From Nocardioides xinjiangensis (GTDB lineage Bacteria > Actinomycetota > Actinomycetes > Propionibacteriales > Nocardioidaceae): 64,000 nucleotides of DNA. The translations under genes and the position numbers were made by a program. The number at the start of each line of letters is the position of its first letter. Within the stretch, counting starts at the first letter, position 1. A model generated the notes under the pieces. It had not been told where the DNA came from. It ran no database searches and saw only the letters and a program-made list of their open reading frames with translations. The stretch lies in assembly GCF_017916455.1 (NCBI RefSeq), contig NZ_JAFMSY010000002.1, positions 124,001-188,000 of the forward strand, given 5' to 3'. Of the stretch, positions 20,076-27,793 are shown piece by piece.

Positions 20076-21056
20076 GTGATCGTCGACAACGCGCTCTACC
20101 GCGACGGCAGGCGGGTCCCCGTGCGCGAGGGCGACGACCAGAGCCTCGGCCACACCCGCGTGCCCTGCGAGGCGGGCGACTTCCAGTGGATCGGCATCCA
20201 CGACCCCACCGCCGAGGAGCTGCGGCTGATCGCGGAGACGTTCGACCTGCACCCGCTGGCCGTGGAGGACGCCGGGGACTCCCACCAGCGGCCGAAGCTC
20301 GAGCACTACGGCGACACGCTGTTCCTGGTGCTCAAGACGCTCTGGTACGTCGACGAGGAGGACGCGGTCGAGACCGGCGAGATCAACCTGTTCGTCGGCG
20401 ACGACTTCGTGGTGACCGTCCGCCACGGCGAGGGCATCGACCTCGCGTCGGCCCGCCGCGACCTCGAGCACCGGGCGAAGGTGCTCGAACACGGCCCGAT
20501 GGCCGTCATGTACGCCATCTGCGACCGCGTGGTGGACGAGTACGAGAAGGTCGGCGCCTCGCTGGAGGTGGACGTCGACGAGGTGGAGGAGTCGGTCTTC
20601 TCCCCCGCCCGCACCGACGACTCGAACCGCATCTACGTCCTCAAGCGCGAGATCGCGGAGGTCCGCCGGGCGGTGATGCCGCTGCGCGAGCCGATGCGGC
20701 GCTTCGCGCACGGCGCCGACGACCGCGTCACCGCGCACACCGCGACGTACTTCCGCGACGTCGCCGATCACCTCCAGCGGGTCTCGGAGGTCATCGACAA
20801 CCTCGACCAGCTGCTCTCGACGGCGTTCGACGCCCAGGTGGCGCGCATCTCGGTGCAGCAGAACGAGGACATGCGCAAGATCTCGGCCGGTGCGGCGCTG
20901 GTCGTCGTGCCGACGCTGATCGCCGGGATCTACGGCATGAACTTCGACCACATGCCCGAGCTGCACTGGACCTACGGCTATCCCTTCGCCGTCGGGCTGA
21001 TGGCGGGGGTCGCCGCAGCCCTGTTCGCCTGGTTCAAGAGGTCCGGCTGGCTGTGA
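20076..21056 (+). CDS. corA: CorA-family magnesium/cobalt transporter
   Basis: A 326-residue pentameric channel subunit for divalent cations. The cytosolic N-terminal alpha/beta domain (about 1-235) includes HPLAVEDA and the RPKLEHYGDTLFLVLK segment. The long stalk helix leads to two C-terminal transmembrane helices, the first ending in the selectivity signature YGMNF, and the protein ends in the basic motif FKRSGWL. GTG at 20076 is chosen because the -10 box TAGCCT is seven bases upstream. The stop overlaps the start of the MFS gene (GTGA), indicating an operon. No magnesium-sensing leader is possible on a leaderless transcript. Confidence 0.95.
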   Translation: MIVDNALYRDGRRVPVREGDDQSLGHTRVPCEAGDFQWIGIHDPTAEELRLIAETFDLHPLAVEDAGDSHQRPKLEHYGDTLFLVLKTLWYVDEEDAVETGEINLFVGDDFVVTVRHGEGIDLASARRDLEHRAKVLEHGPMAVMYAICDRVVDEYEKVGASLEVDVDEVEESVFSPARTDDSNRIYVLKREIAEVRRAVMPLREPMRRFAHGADDRVTAHTATYFRDVADHLQRVSEVIDNLDQLLSTAFDAQVARISVQQNEDMRKISAGAALVVVPTLIAGIYGMNFDHMPELHWTYGYPFAVGLMAGVAAALFAWFKRSGWL

Positions 21057-22291
21057 GCCGGCCCGCGACGGCCCCCACCGCCTGGCGGGTCGTGTGGTGG
21101 TTCGGCTTCGTCAGCCTGGCCGCCGACATGGTCTACGAGGGCGCCCGGTCGGTCTACGGCCCGGTGCTGGCCGCACTCGGCGCGTCCGCGGTGGTCGTCG
21201 GGCTGGTCACCGGTGCCGGAGAGGCGGTCGCGCTCGTGCTGCGCCTGGCGTTCGGGCCGCTCGCCGACCGCACCGGCCGCCACTGGACGCTGACGATCCT
21301 CGGCTACGGCCTCACCGCGGTCTGCGTGCCGCTCCTCGCGCTGGCGCCCCGGCTCGGGGCGGCGGGGCTGGCGTTCGCGGTGACGATGATCCTGCTGGAG
21401 CGGCTCGGCAAGGCGGTGCGGTCGCCGTCGAAGTCGGCCCTGCTGGCGCACGTGGCGGCCGCGGTGGGGCGCGGCCGCGGCTTCGGGGTGCACAAGGCGC
21501 TCGACCAGGTCGGCGCGTTCGCCGGCCCGCTCGTGGTGTCCGGCGCCGCGGCGGTGGCGTCGCTGTGGTGGGGCCTGGCGGTGCTGGCCGTGCCGGGCGC
21601 CGTCGCGATGCTGCTCCTGCTCGCGCTGCGCCGCCGTGTCCCGGACCCGGCCGCCTACGACGCGCGCCCGCCCGCCCCGGACGACGCGCCGGCGATCCCG
21701 CGCGGCTGGTGGGCCGAGGCGGTGGGTGCCGGGCTGTCGCCCGACTTCTTCCGCTACGCCCTCGCCGCGTCGCTGACCACCGGCGGGCTGGTGACGTGGG
21801 GCGTCATCGGCTACCACGTCACGGTGGACGGGCTGCTGCCCGTGGCCGCGGTGCCGTTGCTGTACGCCGCCGCGATGGCGGTCGAGGCCGTCGCGGCGCT
21901 CGCGGTGGGCGCTGCCTACGACCGGACCGGCGCCCGGGTGCTGCTGGTGGTGCCCGTGCTCGTCGGCCTCGTGCCGGCCCTCGCGCTGGGCTCGACGCTG
22001 GCGGCGGTCCTCGCGGGCGTGGTGGCCTGGGGGATCGCGCAGGGAGTCCAGGACTCCACCGTCAACGCGGTGGTGGCCGACCTGGTCGACGCGCCGCGCC
22101 GCGCGACGGCGTACGGCGTGTTCGCCGGCGTGCAGGGTCTGCTGGCGGTGGTGGGTGGCGTCGCGGCCGGATGGCTCTACGAGCGCTCCCTGCTCGCGCT
22201 CGTCGTGGTGGTGGCGCTCAGCCAGGTCGTGGCGCTCGGGCTCCTGGTCGACACGTTCAGGCGGTCAGCACCCCGGCGCCGAGCAGGATGA
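21053..22291 (+). CDS. Major facilitator superfamily transporter
   Basis: A 412-residue protein with about 12 hydrophobic segments. The first half carries MFS signatures: ADMVYEGARSVYGPVLAALG in helix 1 and the loop 2-3 motif RLAFGPLADRTGRHW (G-x-L-A-D-R-x-G-R). A cytosolic loop (RRRVPDPAAYDARPPAPDDAP) separates the halves. The substrate is unknown; the family contains drug and sugar efflux proteins. It starts with GTG overlapping the corA stop codon, so it is translationally coupled to corA. Its 3' end overlaps the convergent uppP gene by 35 bases, leaving no room for a conventional terminator. Confidence 0.88.
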   Translation: MSRPATAPTAWRVVWWFGFVSLAADMVYEGARSVYGPVLAALGASAVVVGLVTGAGEAVALVLRLAFGPLADRTGRHWTLTILGYGLTAVCVPLLALAPRLGAAGLAFAVTMILLERLGKAVRSPSKSALLAHVAAAVGRGRGFGVHKALDQVGAFAGPLVVSGAAAVASLWWGLAVLAVPGAVAMLLLLALRRRVPDPAAYDARPPAPDDAPAIPRGWWAEAVGAGLSPDFFRYALAASLTTGGLVTWGVIGYHVTVDGLLPVAAVPLLYAAAMAVEAVAALAVGAAYDRTGARVLLVVPVLVGLVPALALGSTLAAVLAGVVAWGIAQGVQDSTVNAVVADLVDAPRRATAYGVFAGVQGLLAVVGGVAAGWLYERSLLALVVVVALSQVVALGLLVDTFRRSAPRRRAG

Positions 22292-23081
22292 GGGTGCCCG
22301 CGCCGAGCAGGATGCGGTAGACGACGAACGGCGTGTAGGACCTCGTGCTGACGTAGCGCAGCAGCCAGGCGATGGCGGCGTAGCCGACGACGAACGAGAC
22401 GACCGTCGCGGTGATCGTGGGCCCCCACCCGAAGTCGTTGTGCCCGTGCGGGATCTCCTTGAGCTCGAAGAGCCCGGCGCCGACGACCGCGGGGATGGCG
22501 AGCAGGAACGCGAAGCGGGTGGCCGCCTCGCGCTCGAAGCCGAGGAACCGACCCATCGAGATGGTCGCCCCGGAGCGCGAGACGCCGGGGACGAGCGCGA
22601 GCGCCTGCGCCGCGCCCATCAGCACCGCGTCCCTCAACGTCAGCCTGCCCAGCGGCCGGTCGGTGCGGCCCACCCGGTCGGCGACGCCCAGCACCACGCC
22701 CATCACGACCAGCGTGCAGCCGATGATCCACAGGTTGCGGAAGTCGCGCTCGATGACGTCCTTGAGCAGGACGCCGAGCACCACGATCGGCAGCGAGCCG
22801 ACGATGATGAACCAGCCCATGCGGGCGTCGAACGTCCCGCGGTGCTCGGCCCGGAACAGCGAGCGCAGCCAGGCGCTGCCGATGCGCCAGATGTCCTTGC
22901 GGAAGTAGATCAGCACGGCGAGCTCGGTGCCGATCTGGATGACGGCAGTGAAGGCAGCACCGGGGTCGCCCCACCCGAAGAGCTCGGGGAAGATCCGCAG
23001 GTGCGCGCTGCTGGAGATCGGCAGGAACTCGGTGAGTCCCTGGATGATCCCGAGGACCACGGCTTTCAGGAGATCCGTCAC
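22257..23081 (-). CDS. uppP: Undecaprenyl-diphosphatase UppP (BacA)
   Basis: Integral membrane phosphatase that recycles undecaprenyl diphosphate to the monophosphate carrier for peptidoglycan precursors. At 274 residues it has the usual length. Both catalytic motifs are intact: LTEFLPISSSAHLRI near residues 17-31, with the (E/Q)xxxE-type acidic region, and VPGVSRSGATI in the second half. About eight membrane helices are predicted. GTG at 23081 lies eight bases after a TAGGCT box. Its position near the TIGR03848 phosphatase is as in mycobacteria (Rv2136c). Overproduction of this family confers bacitracin tolerance. Confidence 0.96.
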   Translation of the reverse strand: MTDLLKAVVLGIIQGLTEFLPISSSAHLRIFPELFGWGDPGAAFTAVIQIGTELAVLIYFRKDIWRIGSAWLRSLFRAEHRGTFDARMGWFIIVGSLPIVVLGVLLKDVIERDFRNLWIIGCTLVVMGVVLGVADRVGRTDRPLGRLTLRDAVLMGAAQALALVPGVSRSGATISMGRFLGFEREAATRFAFLLAIPAVVGAGLFELKEIPHGHNDFGWGPTITATVVSFVVGYAAIAWLLRYVSTRSYTPFVVYRILLGAGTLILLGAGVLTA

Positions 23082-23089
23082 GGGGGCTG

Positions 23090-23095
23090 AGCCTA
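23090..23095 (-). promoter_or_regulatory. -10 box for uppP
   Basis: TAGGCT on the minus strand, eight bases before GTG at 23081. Confidence 0.45.
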
Positions 23096-23132
23096 CGGGC
23101 GAGTCCCTGCTCGTCCCTGCAGCACCCGTGGC

Positions 23133-23138
23133 TACCCT
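23133..23138 (+). promoter_or_regulatory. -10 box for leaderless aldo/keto reductase gene
   Basis: TACCCT seven bases before ATG at 23146, with no Shine-Dalgarno between. Confidence 0.45.
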
Positions 23139-23145
23139 CACCACC

Positions 23146-24093
23146 ATGCAGCAGCGTTCCCTCGGCGCGACCGGGCTCAAGGTCTCGCGGCTCGGCCTGG
23201 GCACCATGACCTGGGGCCGCGACACCGACGAGCACGAGGCGCGTGACCAGCTGGTCGCGTTCGCCGAGGCCGGCGGCACCCTCCTCGACACCGCTGCCGG
23301 CTACGGCGACGGCGCCAGCGAGGAGCTGATCGGGACCCTGATCGGCGACGTCGTGGCTCGCGACGAGGTCGTGCTGGCGACCAAGGCGGGCATCTCGCGA
23401 CGCACCGGTGAGCGGGTGACGAACACCTCGCGCGGACACCTGTTGCGCACGCTCGACGCCTCCCTGGCGCGGCTCGGGGTCGACCACGTCGACCTCTGGC
23501 AGGTCCACGTGTGGACCGACGAGGCCCCCCTCGAGGAGACGCTGCAGGCCCTCGACCTGGCCGTGACCTCCGGCCGGGCCGCCTACGTGGGCATCTCCAA
23601 CTACTCGGGCTGGCAGACCGCGCAGGCAGCCACCTGGCAGCGCGCGGTGCCCGGCCGCACGCCGCTGGCGTCCACCCAGGTCGAGTACTCCCTGCTCAAC
23701 CGCCACGTCGAGCAGGAGGTCGTCCCCGCGGCCCGCGCGCTCGGGCTCGGCGTCCTGCCGTGGTCGCCGCTCGGCCGCGGGGTGCTGACCGGCAAGTACC
23801 GCACGGGCACCCCCTCGGACTCGCGCGCCGCCAACGAGCACTTCGCCCGGTTCGTCGGCGTCTACCTCGACGAGCGGGGACGCGGCATCGTGGAGGCGGT
23901 CGCCCGCGCCGCCGACGGGCTCGGGTGGTCCCCGCTCGAGGTGTCGCTCGCCTGGGTGCGCGACCGGCCGGGCGTCACCGCGCCGATCATCGGCGCCCGG
24001 ACCGCGGCCCAGCTCGACGGCGTGCTCGGCGTGGAGCAGCTGACCCTGCCCCGCGAGATCGTGGACGCCCTCGACGACGTGTCCGCGGACTGA
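23146..24093 (+). CDS. Aldo/keto reductase (NADPH-dependent oxidoreductase)
   Basis: A 315-residue TIM-barrel oxidoreductase. The catalytic tetrad is visible: Asp in LLDTAAGYGDG with the following Tyr, Lys in VLATKAG, and the active-site His in LWQVHVW. The C-terminal cofactor region APIIGARTAAQLDGVL fits AKR enzymes of the YhdN/IolS group. The physiological substrate is unknown. The gene is expressed from its own leaderless promoter and may run into the small DUF5703 gene 75 bases downstream, which has its own strong Shine-Dalgarno. The purine-rich stretch at 24105-24160 between them holds short GAGCAGACCCGAC-type repeats. Confidence 0.93.
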   Translation: MQQRSLGATGLKVSRLGLGTMTWGRDTDEHEARDQLVAFAEAGGTLLDTAAGYGDGASEELIGTLIGDVVARDEVVLATKAGISRRTGERVTNTSRGHLLRTLDASLARLGVDHVDLWQVHVWTDEAPLEETLQALDLAVTSGRAAYVGISNYSGWQTAQAATWQRAVPGRTPLASTQVEYSLLNRHVEQEVVPAARALGLGVLPWSPLGRGVLTGKYRTGTPSDSRAANEHFARFVGVYLDERGRGIVEAVARAADGLGWSPLEVSLAWVRDRPGVTAPIIGARTAAQLDGVLGVEQLTLPREIVDALDDVSAD

Positions 24094-24168
24094 CCCGCAG
24101 CAGCCGGACGAGACCCGACCCGAGCAGACCCGACCAGACCGAGCAGACTCGAGCAGGCAGGAGGCACC

Positions 24169-24396
24169 ATGGCCAGGATCCAGCGTCGCCCACCCGGACG
24201 CGGTGTGGAGTGGGAGTTCGAGACCCTCGTGCTGCCCAAGGACTTCTCCCGCAACGTCGTGACCCGGATGCTGGTCGAGCGCGCCGAGCACGGAGGCTGG
24301 GAGCTCGACCGGCTCCGCATCGGCAACGACGGCAAGCGCCGTGTCGTCCTGCGCCGCAAGATCATCCGCCAGCGGCTCACCCTGTTCGCCGGCTGA
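24169..24396 (+). CDS. DUF5703 family small protein
   Basis: A 75-residue soluble basic protein starting MARIQRRPPGRGVEWEFETL. The pattern VLPKDFSRNVVTRMLVERAEHGGWELDRLRI, with a basic C-terminus, marks it as the actinobacterial DUF5703 family. A fold with strand-helix-strand elements is plausible. The function is unknown. ATG at 24169 is preceded by the Shine-Dalgarno CAGGAGGCACC. It follows the aldo/keto reductase on the same strand, and the 134 bp after its stop contain no further gene that I can support. Confidence 0.88.
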   Translation: MARIQRRPPGRGVEWEFETLVLPKDFSRNVVTRMLVERAEHGGWELDRLRIGNDGKRRVVLRRKIIRQRLTLFAG

Positions 24397-24530
24397 CGCC
24401 GTACGCGCCAGTACGCGGCCAGGACGCCCGCCGCCCGGATCGTGGAGCTCCCGGGTCACCCGGCGGCACGGATCCTCCACCGTCCTCGTCGGTCCGCATC
24501 GGTCCGCGTCGGACCTCGTGCGGCTGACGC

Positions 24531-24995
24531 CTACCAGCCGGTGGTCCCGGGCCCTCCCTTGAACGGGCCGGTGACCCGCGAGGTGATCCAGCCGCCGTAG
24601 AAGCCGCCGGGCTGCGGCTCGACGACCTCGCCGTCGACGGTGCAGCGGTCCACGCGTCCGGGATAGAGGGCGACGTGGTCGACGAGCCGCTCGAAGCCCT
24701 GCGAGGGCGTGGGGTACGTCCACGCGACGGCCGCCAGCACCTCGTCGCCCACCACGAGGTCGAGGTAGGCCGCCCGGCCCTTCCACTCGCACCACGAGGC
24801 ACCCCGGGCGGGACGGAGGACGTCCGCGGCGAAGGCGTCGCGCGGCAGGTAGTACGTCGGCGGGTGGCTTGTCTCCAGCACGCGCAGCGCCGCCGTGGTG
24901 TCGGCGACCACCACGCCGGCGTGACTGACGACGACGTGCTCGCCGGTCGGCTCGACCCGCGGCGGGCGCGGGTAGTCCCAGACGGACTCGGTCAC
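24531..24995 (-). CDS. DUF427 domain protein
   Basis: A 154-residue protein. The DUF427 beta-barrel is recognised by VVADTTAALRVLETSHPPTYYLPR, then SWCEWKGRAAYLDLVVGD and VAWTYPTPSQGFERLVDHVALYPGRVD. Crystal structures of the family show a compact beta fold with a suspected ligand pocket, but no biochemical role is established. GTG at 24995 overlaps the stop codon of the 40-residue ORF upstream (GTGA), which itself overlaps the rpe stop codon, so rpe, the small ORF and this gene form a chain of overlapping reading frames. Confidence 0.9.
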   Translation of the reverse strand: MTESVWDYPRPPRVEPTGEHVVVSHAGVVVADTTAALRVLETSHPPTYYLPRDAFAADVLRPARGASWCEWKGRAAYLDLVVGDEVLAAVAWTYPTPSQGFERLVDHVALYPGRVDRCTVDGEVVEPQPGGFYGGWITSRVTGPFKGGPGTTGW

Positions 24996-25114
24996 GTCGG
25001 CTCCTCCCCCGGCCGGTACGCGCGGACCTCCCGGCGCGCGTCCGGGTGCCGGCGCCGGTGGTCCTCGACGCAGACGCGCTCCCGGGGCCGGTCGTGGCGG
25101 TGCGCGAGGTCCAT
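24992..25114 (-). CDS. 40-residue basic ORF linking rpe and DUF427 gene
   Basis: A frame of 41 codons starts with ATG overlapping the rpe stop codon (ATGA) and ends with TGA overlapping the GTG of the DUF427 gene. It encodes a very basic, histidine- and arginine-rich peptide beginning [19 protein letters not shown], with one cysteine. Both junctions are the four-base type used in translational coupling, and that is the main support for it being a gene. No family is recognised. The alternative is that it is a chance frame in which ribosomes reinitiate to reach the DUF427 gene. Confidence 0.45.
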   Translation of the reverse strand: MDLAHRHDRPRERVCVEDHRRRHPDARREVRAYRPGEEPT

Positions 25115-25776
25115 CAGCCGGCGACCGACTCGGCGCGCTCGCGCAGCGCGGCCACCATGGCGTCGGGGTCGTCGGCGGAGTAGACCGCGGACCCGGCCAC
25201 GAAGACGTCCGCCCCCGCCTCGGCGCACCGCTCGATCGTCTCCAGGGAGACGCCGCCGTCGACCTGGAGCCAGGTCTCGACGCCGTGCTTGCGCATCAGC
25301 TCGCGGGCCGTGCGGATCTTCGGCAGGCAGAGGTCGAGGAACTTTTGGCCGCCGAAGCCCGGCTCGACGGTCATGACGAGCACCATGTCGAGCTCGGCGA
25401 GCAGGGCCTCGTAGGGCTCGATCGGGGTCGCCGGCTTCAGCGCCATCGACGCCCGGGCGCCCTGCGCGCGGATCTCGCGGGCCAGCCGGACCGGCGCCCT
25501 CGCCGCCTCGGCGTGGAACGTGACCGAGCCGCAGCCGGCCTCGGCGTACGCCGGAGCCCACCGGTCGGCGTCCTCGATCATCAGGTGCGCGTCGATCGGC
25601 TGGGACGCGTGCCTGACGAGCGCCTCGACCACGGGGAGCCCGAGCGTCAGGTTGGGCACGAAGTGGTTGTCCATCACGTCGACGTGCACCCAGTCGGCGC
25701 TGGGGATGCGCGCGACCTCGTCGGCCAGCCGCGACAGGTCGGCGTTGAGGATGCTCGGCGTGATCTGGATGCCCAC
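25114..25776 (-). CDS. rpe: Ribulose-phosphate 3-epimerase
   Basis: Interconverts ribulose-5-phosphate and xylulose-5-phosphate in the pentose phosphate pathway. The 220-residue TIM barrel has the metal/catalytic residues of the family: [10 protein letters not shown], the His/Asp pair in [16 protein letters not shown], the His in DAHLMIED, the phosphate-binding [10 protein letters not shown] and the final Asp in [11 protein letters not shown] and [12 protein letters not shown] at 25776 lies six bases after a TAGGAT box. In mycobacteria rpe also follows the fmt-rsmB block; here several genes intervene. Confidence 0.97.
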   Translation of the reverse strand: MGIQITPSILNADLSRLADEVARIPSADWVHVDVMDNHFVPNLTLGLPVVEALVRHASQPIDAHLMIEDADRWAPAYAEAGCGSVTFHAEAARAPVRLAREIRAQGARASMALKPATPIEPYEALLAELDMVLVMTVEPGFGGQKFLDLCLPKIRTARELMRKHGVETWLQVDGGVSLETIERCAEAGADVFVAGSAVYSADDPDAMVAALRERAESVAG

Positions 25777-25782
25777 GCACCG

Positions 25783-25788
25783 ATCCTA
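25783..25788 (-). promoter_or_regulatory. -10 box for leaderless rpe
   Basis: TAGGAT on the minus strand six bases before the GTG start. It lies between the divergently spaced rpe start and the end of the lipid kinase gene. Confidence 0.45.
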
Positions 25789-26748
25789 GGGACTGGCCCC
25801 CTCACGCCCGGGGGTGCCGTCCATCCGCGCGGCACGGCTGCCGGCCGGCACGACGACGTGCAGGGCGTTGCGGTCGACCTCGAAGGTGGCCGGGGTCGTG
25901 GCGGCGATCTCGCCGTCGAGGTTCACCGGCAGCGGCTCGTCCGTGACGAGCCGGAGCCGGCGGGCGGTCACGTGGTGCACCCGTTCGTGCTCGACCAGGT
26001 GGCCGGTGCGGAGCAGGCGGGCCACCGACACGTGGTCGAGCAGCCGGCCCTGCTCCACGGCGTACACGTCGAGCAGGTGGTCGTCGATCGAGGCGTGCGG
26101 GGCGACGGTGAGCCCGCCGCCGTAGTGGCGGCCGTTGCCGATCGCGACCTGCATCAGGTCGCGGAGCTTGAGCACGGTGCCGTCGTCGAGCTCGAGGCGG
26201 GCGGCGAACGGCCGGTGCGAGCGGTACGCCGCGAGCGTGGCGGCGGGGTAGGCGAAGCGGCCCAGCCGCCGCTTGAGGCCCGGGGTCAGGCGCTGCGTCA
26301 CCGCGACCGACAGTCCCACGGAGGCGACGTTGAGGTAGGCACGGCCGTCCACGCGACCCAGGTCGACGTCGACGACGCGCCCGTGGACCAGCGTGTCCAC
26401 GGCTGCGGCGAGCTGCGTCGGGATCTCCAGCGTGCGGGCGAAGTCGTTGGCCGTCCCGAGCGGCAGGACGCCGAGCGTGGTGGGGGTGTGGGCGACCATC
26501 TCGGCGGCGGCGCCGATGGTGCCGTCGCCCCCGCCGACGACGAGGAGGTCGGGCTCGGACCGGGCGGCAGCCGACAGCGCGTCGAGCAGCTGCGTGCCGC
26601 CGTGGACGGCCCGCACCGTGACCTCGTCGGCCACCGGACGCAGCGCGGCCTCCAGGAGCGGCAGCAGCCGCGCGCCGGTGCGCGCCGCGGTGTTGACGAC
26701 GACGGCGACGCGGTCGGTCCTGGGCTCGGCGGGCGTGTCCTCCTGCAT
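25786..26748 (-). CDS. Diacylglycerol kinase-like lipid kinase
   Basis: A 320-residue member of the DAGK catalytic family (YegS/BmrU/DgkB type), which phosphorylates diacylglycerol or related lipids at the membrane face. The nucleotide-binding VVVGGGDGTIGAAAEMVAHT and the PLGTANDFARTL motif are both intact, and the C-terminal beta domain includes GNGRHYGGGLTVAPHASIDDH with acidic residues expected to bind Mg2+. ATG at 26748 lies seven bases after a TAGCCT box. The gene ends just before the rpe promoter. The substrate could also be a sphingoid base or a phosphatidylglycerol precursor. Confidence 0.92.
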   Translation of the reverse strand: MQEDTPAEPRTDRVAVVVNTAARTGARLLPLLEAALRPVADEVTVRAVHGGTQLLDALSAAARSEPDLLVVGGGDGTIGAAAEMVAHTPTTLGVLPLGTANDFARTLEIPTQLAAAVDTLVHGRVVDVDLGRVDGRAYLNVASVGLSVAVTQRLTPGLKRRLGRFAYPAATLAAYRSHRPFAARLELDDGTVLKLRDLMQVAIGNGRHYGGGLTVAPHASIDDHLLDVYAVEQGRLLDHVSVARLLRTGHLVEHERVHHVTARRLRLVTDEPLPVNLDGEIAATTPATFEVDRNALHVVVPAGSRAARMDGTPGREGASP

Positions 26749-26755
26749 GGCCCCG

Positions 26756-26761
26756 AGGCTA
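26756..26761 (-). promoter_or_regulatory. -10 box for leaderless lipid kinase gene
   Basis: TAGCCT on the minus strand seven bases before ATG at 26748. Confidence 0.45.
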
Positions 26762-26810
26762 GGCCGGACGGGTGAGAGGAGTCTGAGGCCCGCCTGTGCG
26801 CGGCCTGTGC

Positions 26811-27770
26811 CTAGTCATCGTCGGGTTCGGGCGGCGCGTCGGCGCCGGCCGCCTCGTCCCGCTCGGCCCACGCGAGCAGCGGGGCGATGTCGAAGGGGTG
26901 GTCGTCGATGTCGGCGTGCAGGTCGCCGATCCCGGCGAAGCGCCGCGGCATCGTGAACATCGTGAAGTCGTCGGGCTCGCAGTCGTCCACCTCGTCCCAG
27001 CCGATCGGCGCCGAGACCCGCGCGCTCGGCACCCCGCGGACGGAGTAGGCGGCAGCGATCGTGTGGTCGCGCGCGTTCTGGTTGTAGTCGACGAACAGCT
27101 GGGTGGGGTCGCGGTCCTTGCGCCACCAGGCCGTGGTGACGTCTCCCCCGGCCCGGCGCTCGACCTCGCGGGCGAACGCCAGCGCGGCGCGGCGGACGTC
27201 CTGGAAGCCGTGGTCGGGCGGGATCCGGACGTAGACGTGCAGCCCGGACCCTCCGCTGGTCTTGGGGTACCCGACCGCGCCGAGCTCGTCGAGGACCTCG
27301 TGCGCCACGTGCGCGACCTGCTGCACGGTGTCCCACGTGCACTCCGGTCCGGGGTCGAGGTCGATGCGCCACTCGTCCGGCTTCTCCGTGTCGCCGCGGC
27401 GGCTGTTCCACGGGTGGAACTCGACGGTGGACATCTGCACCGCCCAGATGACGGCCCCGAGCTCGGTGACGCACAGCTCGTCGGCGGTGCGCTTCCAGCG
27501 GGGGAAGAACAACTGCACGGTCTCCACCCACTCGGGCGCTCCGGCGGGCAGGCGCTTCTGGTGCACCTTGTCCCCCGAGAGGCCGGTCGGGAAGCGGTGC
27601 AGCATGCACGGTCGCTCGAACAGCGCGTTGACGATGCCGTCGCCGACGGCGAGGTAGTACTCGACGAGGTCGAGCTTGGTCGCGCCGCTCTCGGGGAAGT
27701 AGACCCGGTCGGGGTTGGTGACCTTGACGATGCGGTCGTCGACCTCGATCTCGGTGTAGGGCGATGCCAC
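26811..27770 (-). CDS. Stand-alone LigD-type NHEJ polymerase/primase
   Basis: A 319-residue archaeo-eukaryotic primase-like polymerase, the same fold as the LigD polymerase domain used in non-homologous end joining. Family markers are VTNPDRVYFPESGATKLDLVEYY, the catalytic aspartates in WRIDLDPGP, the SGGSGLHVYVRIPP histidine strand and the third metal Asp in QLFVDYNQN. It has no ligase or nuclease domain. The C-terminus is acidic (AGADAPPEPDDD). Such free polymerases are common in actinobacteria and may act in excision repair as well as end joining. No Ku or ligase gene is in the window. GTG at 27770 lies seven bases after TAGGGT. Confidence 0.93.
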   Translation of the reverse strand: MASPYTEIEVDDRIVKVTNPDRVYFPESGATKLDLVEYYLAVGDGIVNALFERPCMLHRFPTGLSGDKVHQKRLPAGAPEWVETVQLFFPRWKRTADELCVTELGAVIWAVQMSTVEFHPWNSRRGDTEKPDEWRIDLDPGPECTWDTVQQVAHVAHEVLDELGAVGYPKTSGGSGLHVYVRIPPDHGFQDVRRAALAFAREVERRAGGDVTTAWWRKDRDPTQLFVDYNQNARDHTIAAAYSVRGVPSARVSAPIGWDEVDDCEPDDFTMFTMPRRFAGIGDLHADIDDHPFDIAPLLAWAERDEAAGADAPPEPDDD

Positions 27771-27777
27771 GACCCCG

Positions 27778-27783
27778 ACCCTA
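27778..27783 (-). promoter_or_regulatory. -10 box for leaderless LigD-type polymerase gene
   Basis: TAGGGT on the minus strand seven bases before GTG at 27770, immediately beyond the stop of the secreted protein gene. Confidence 0.5.
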
Positions 27784-27793
27784 GTGGCCCGGG

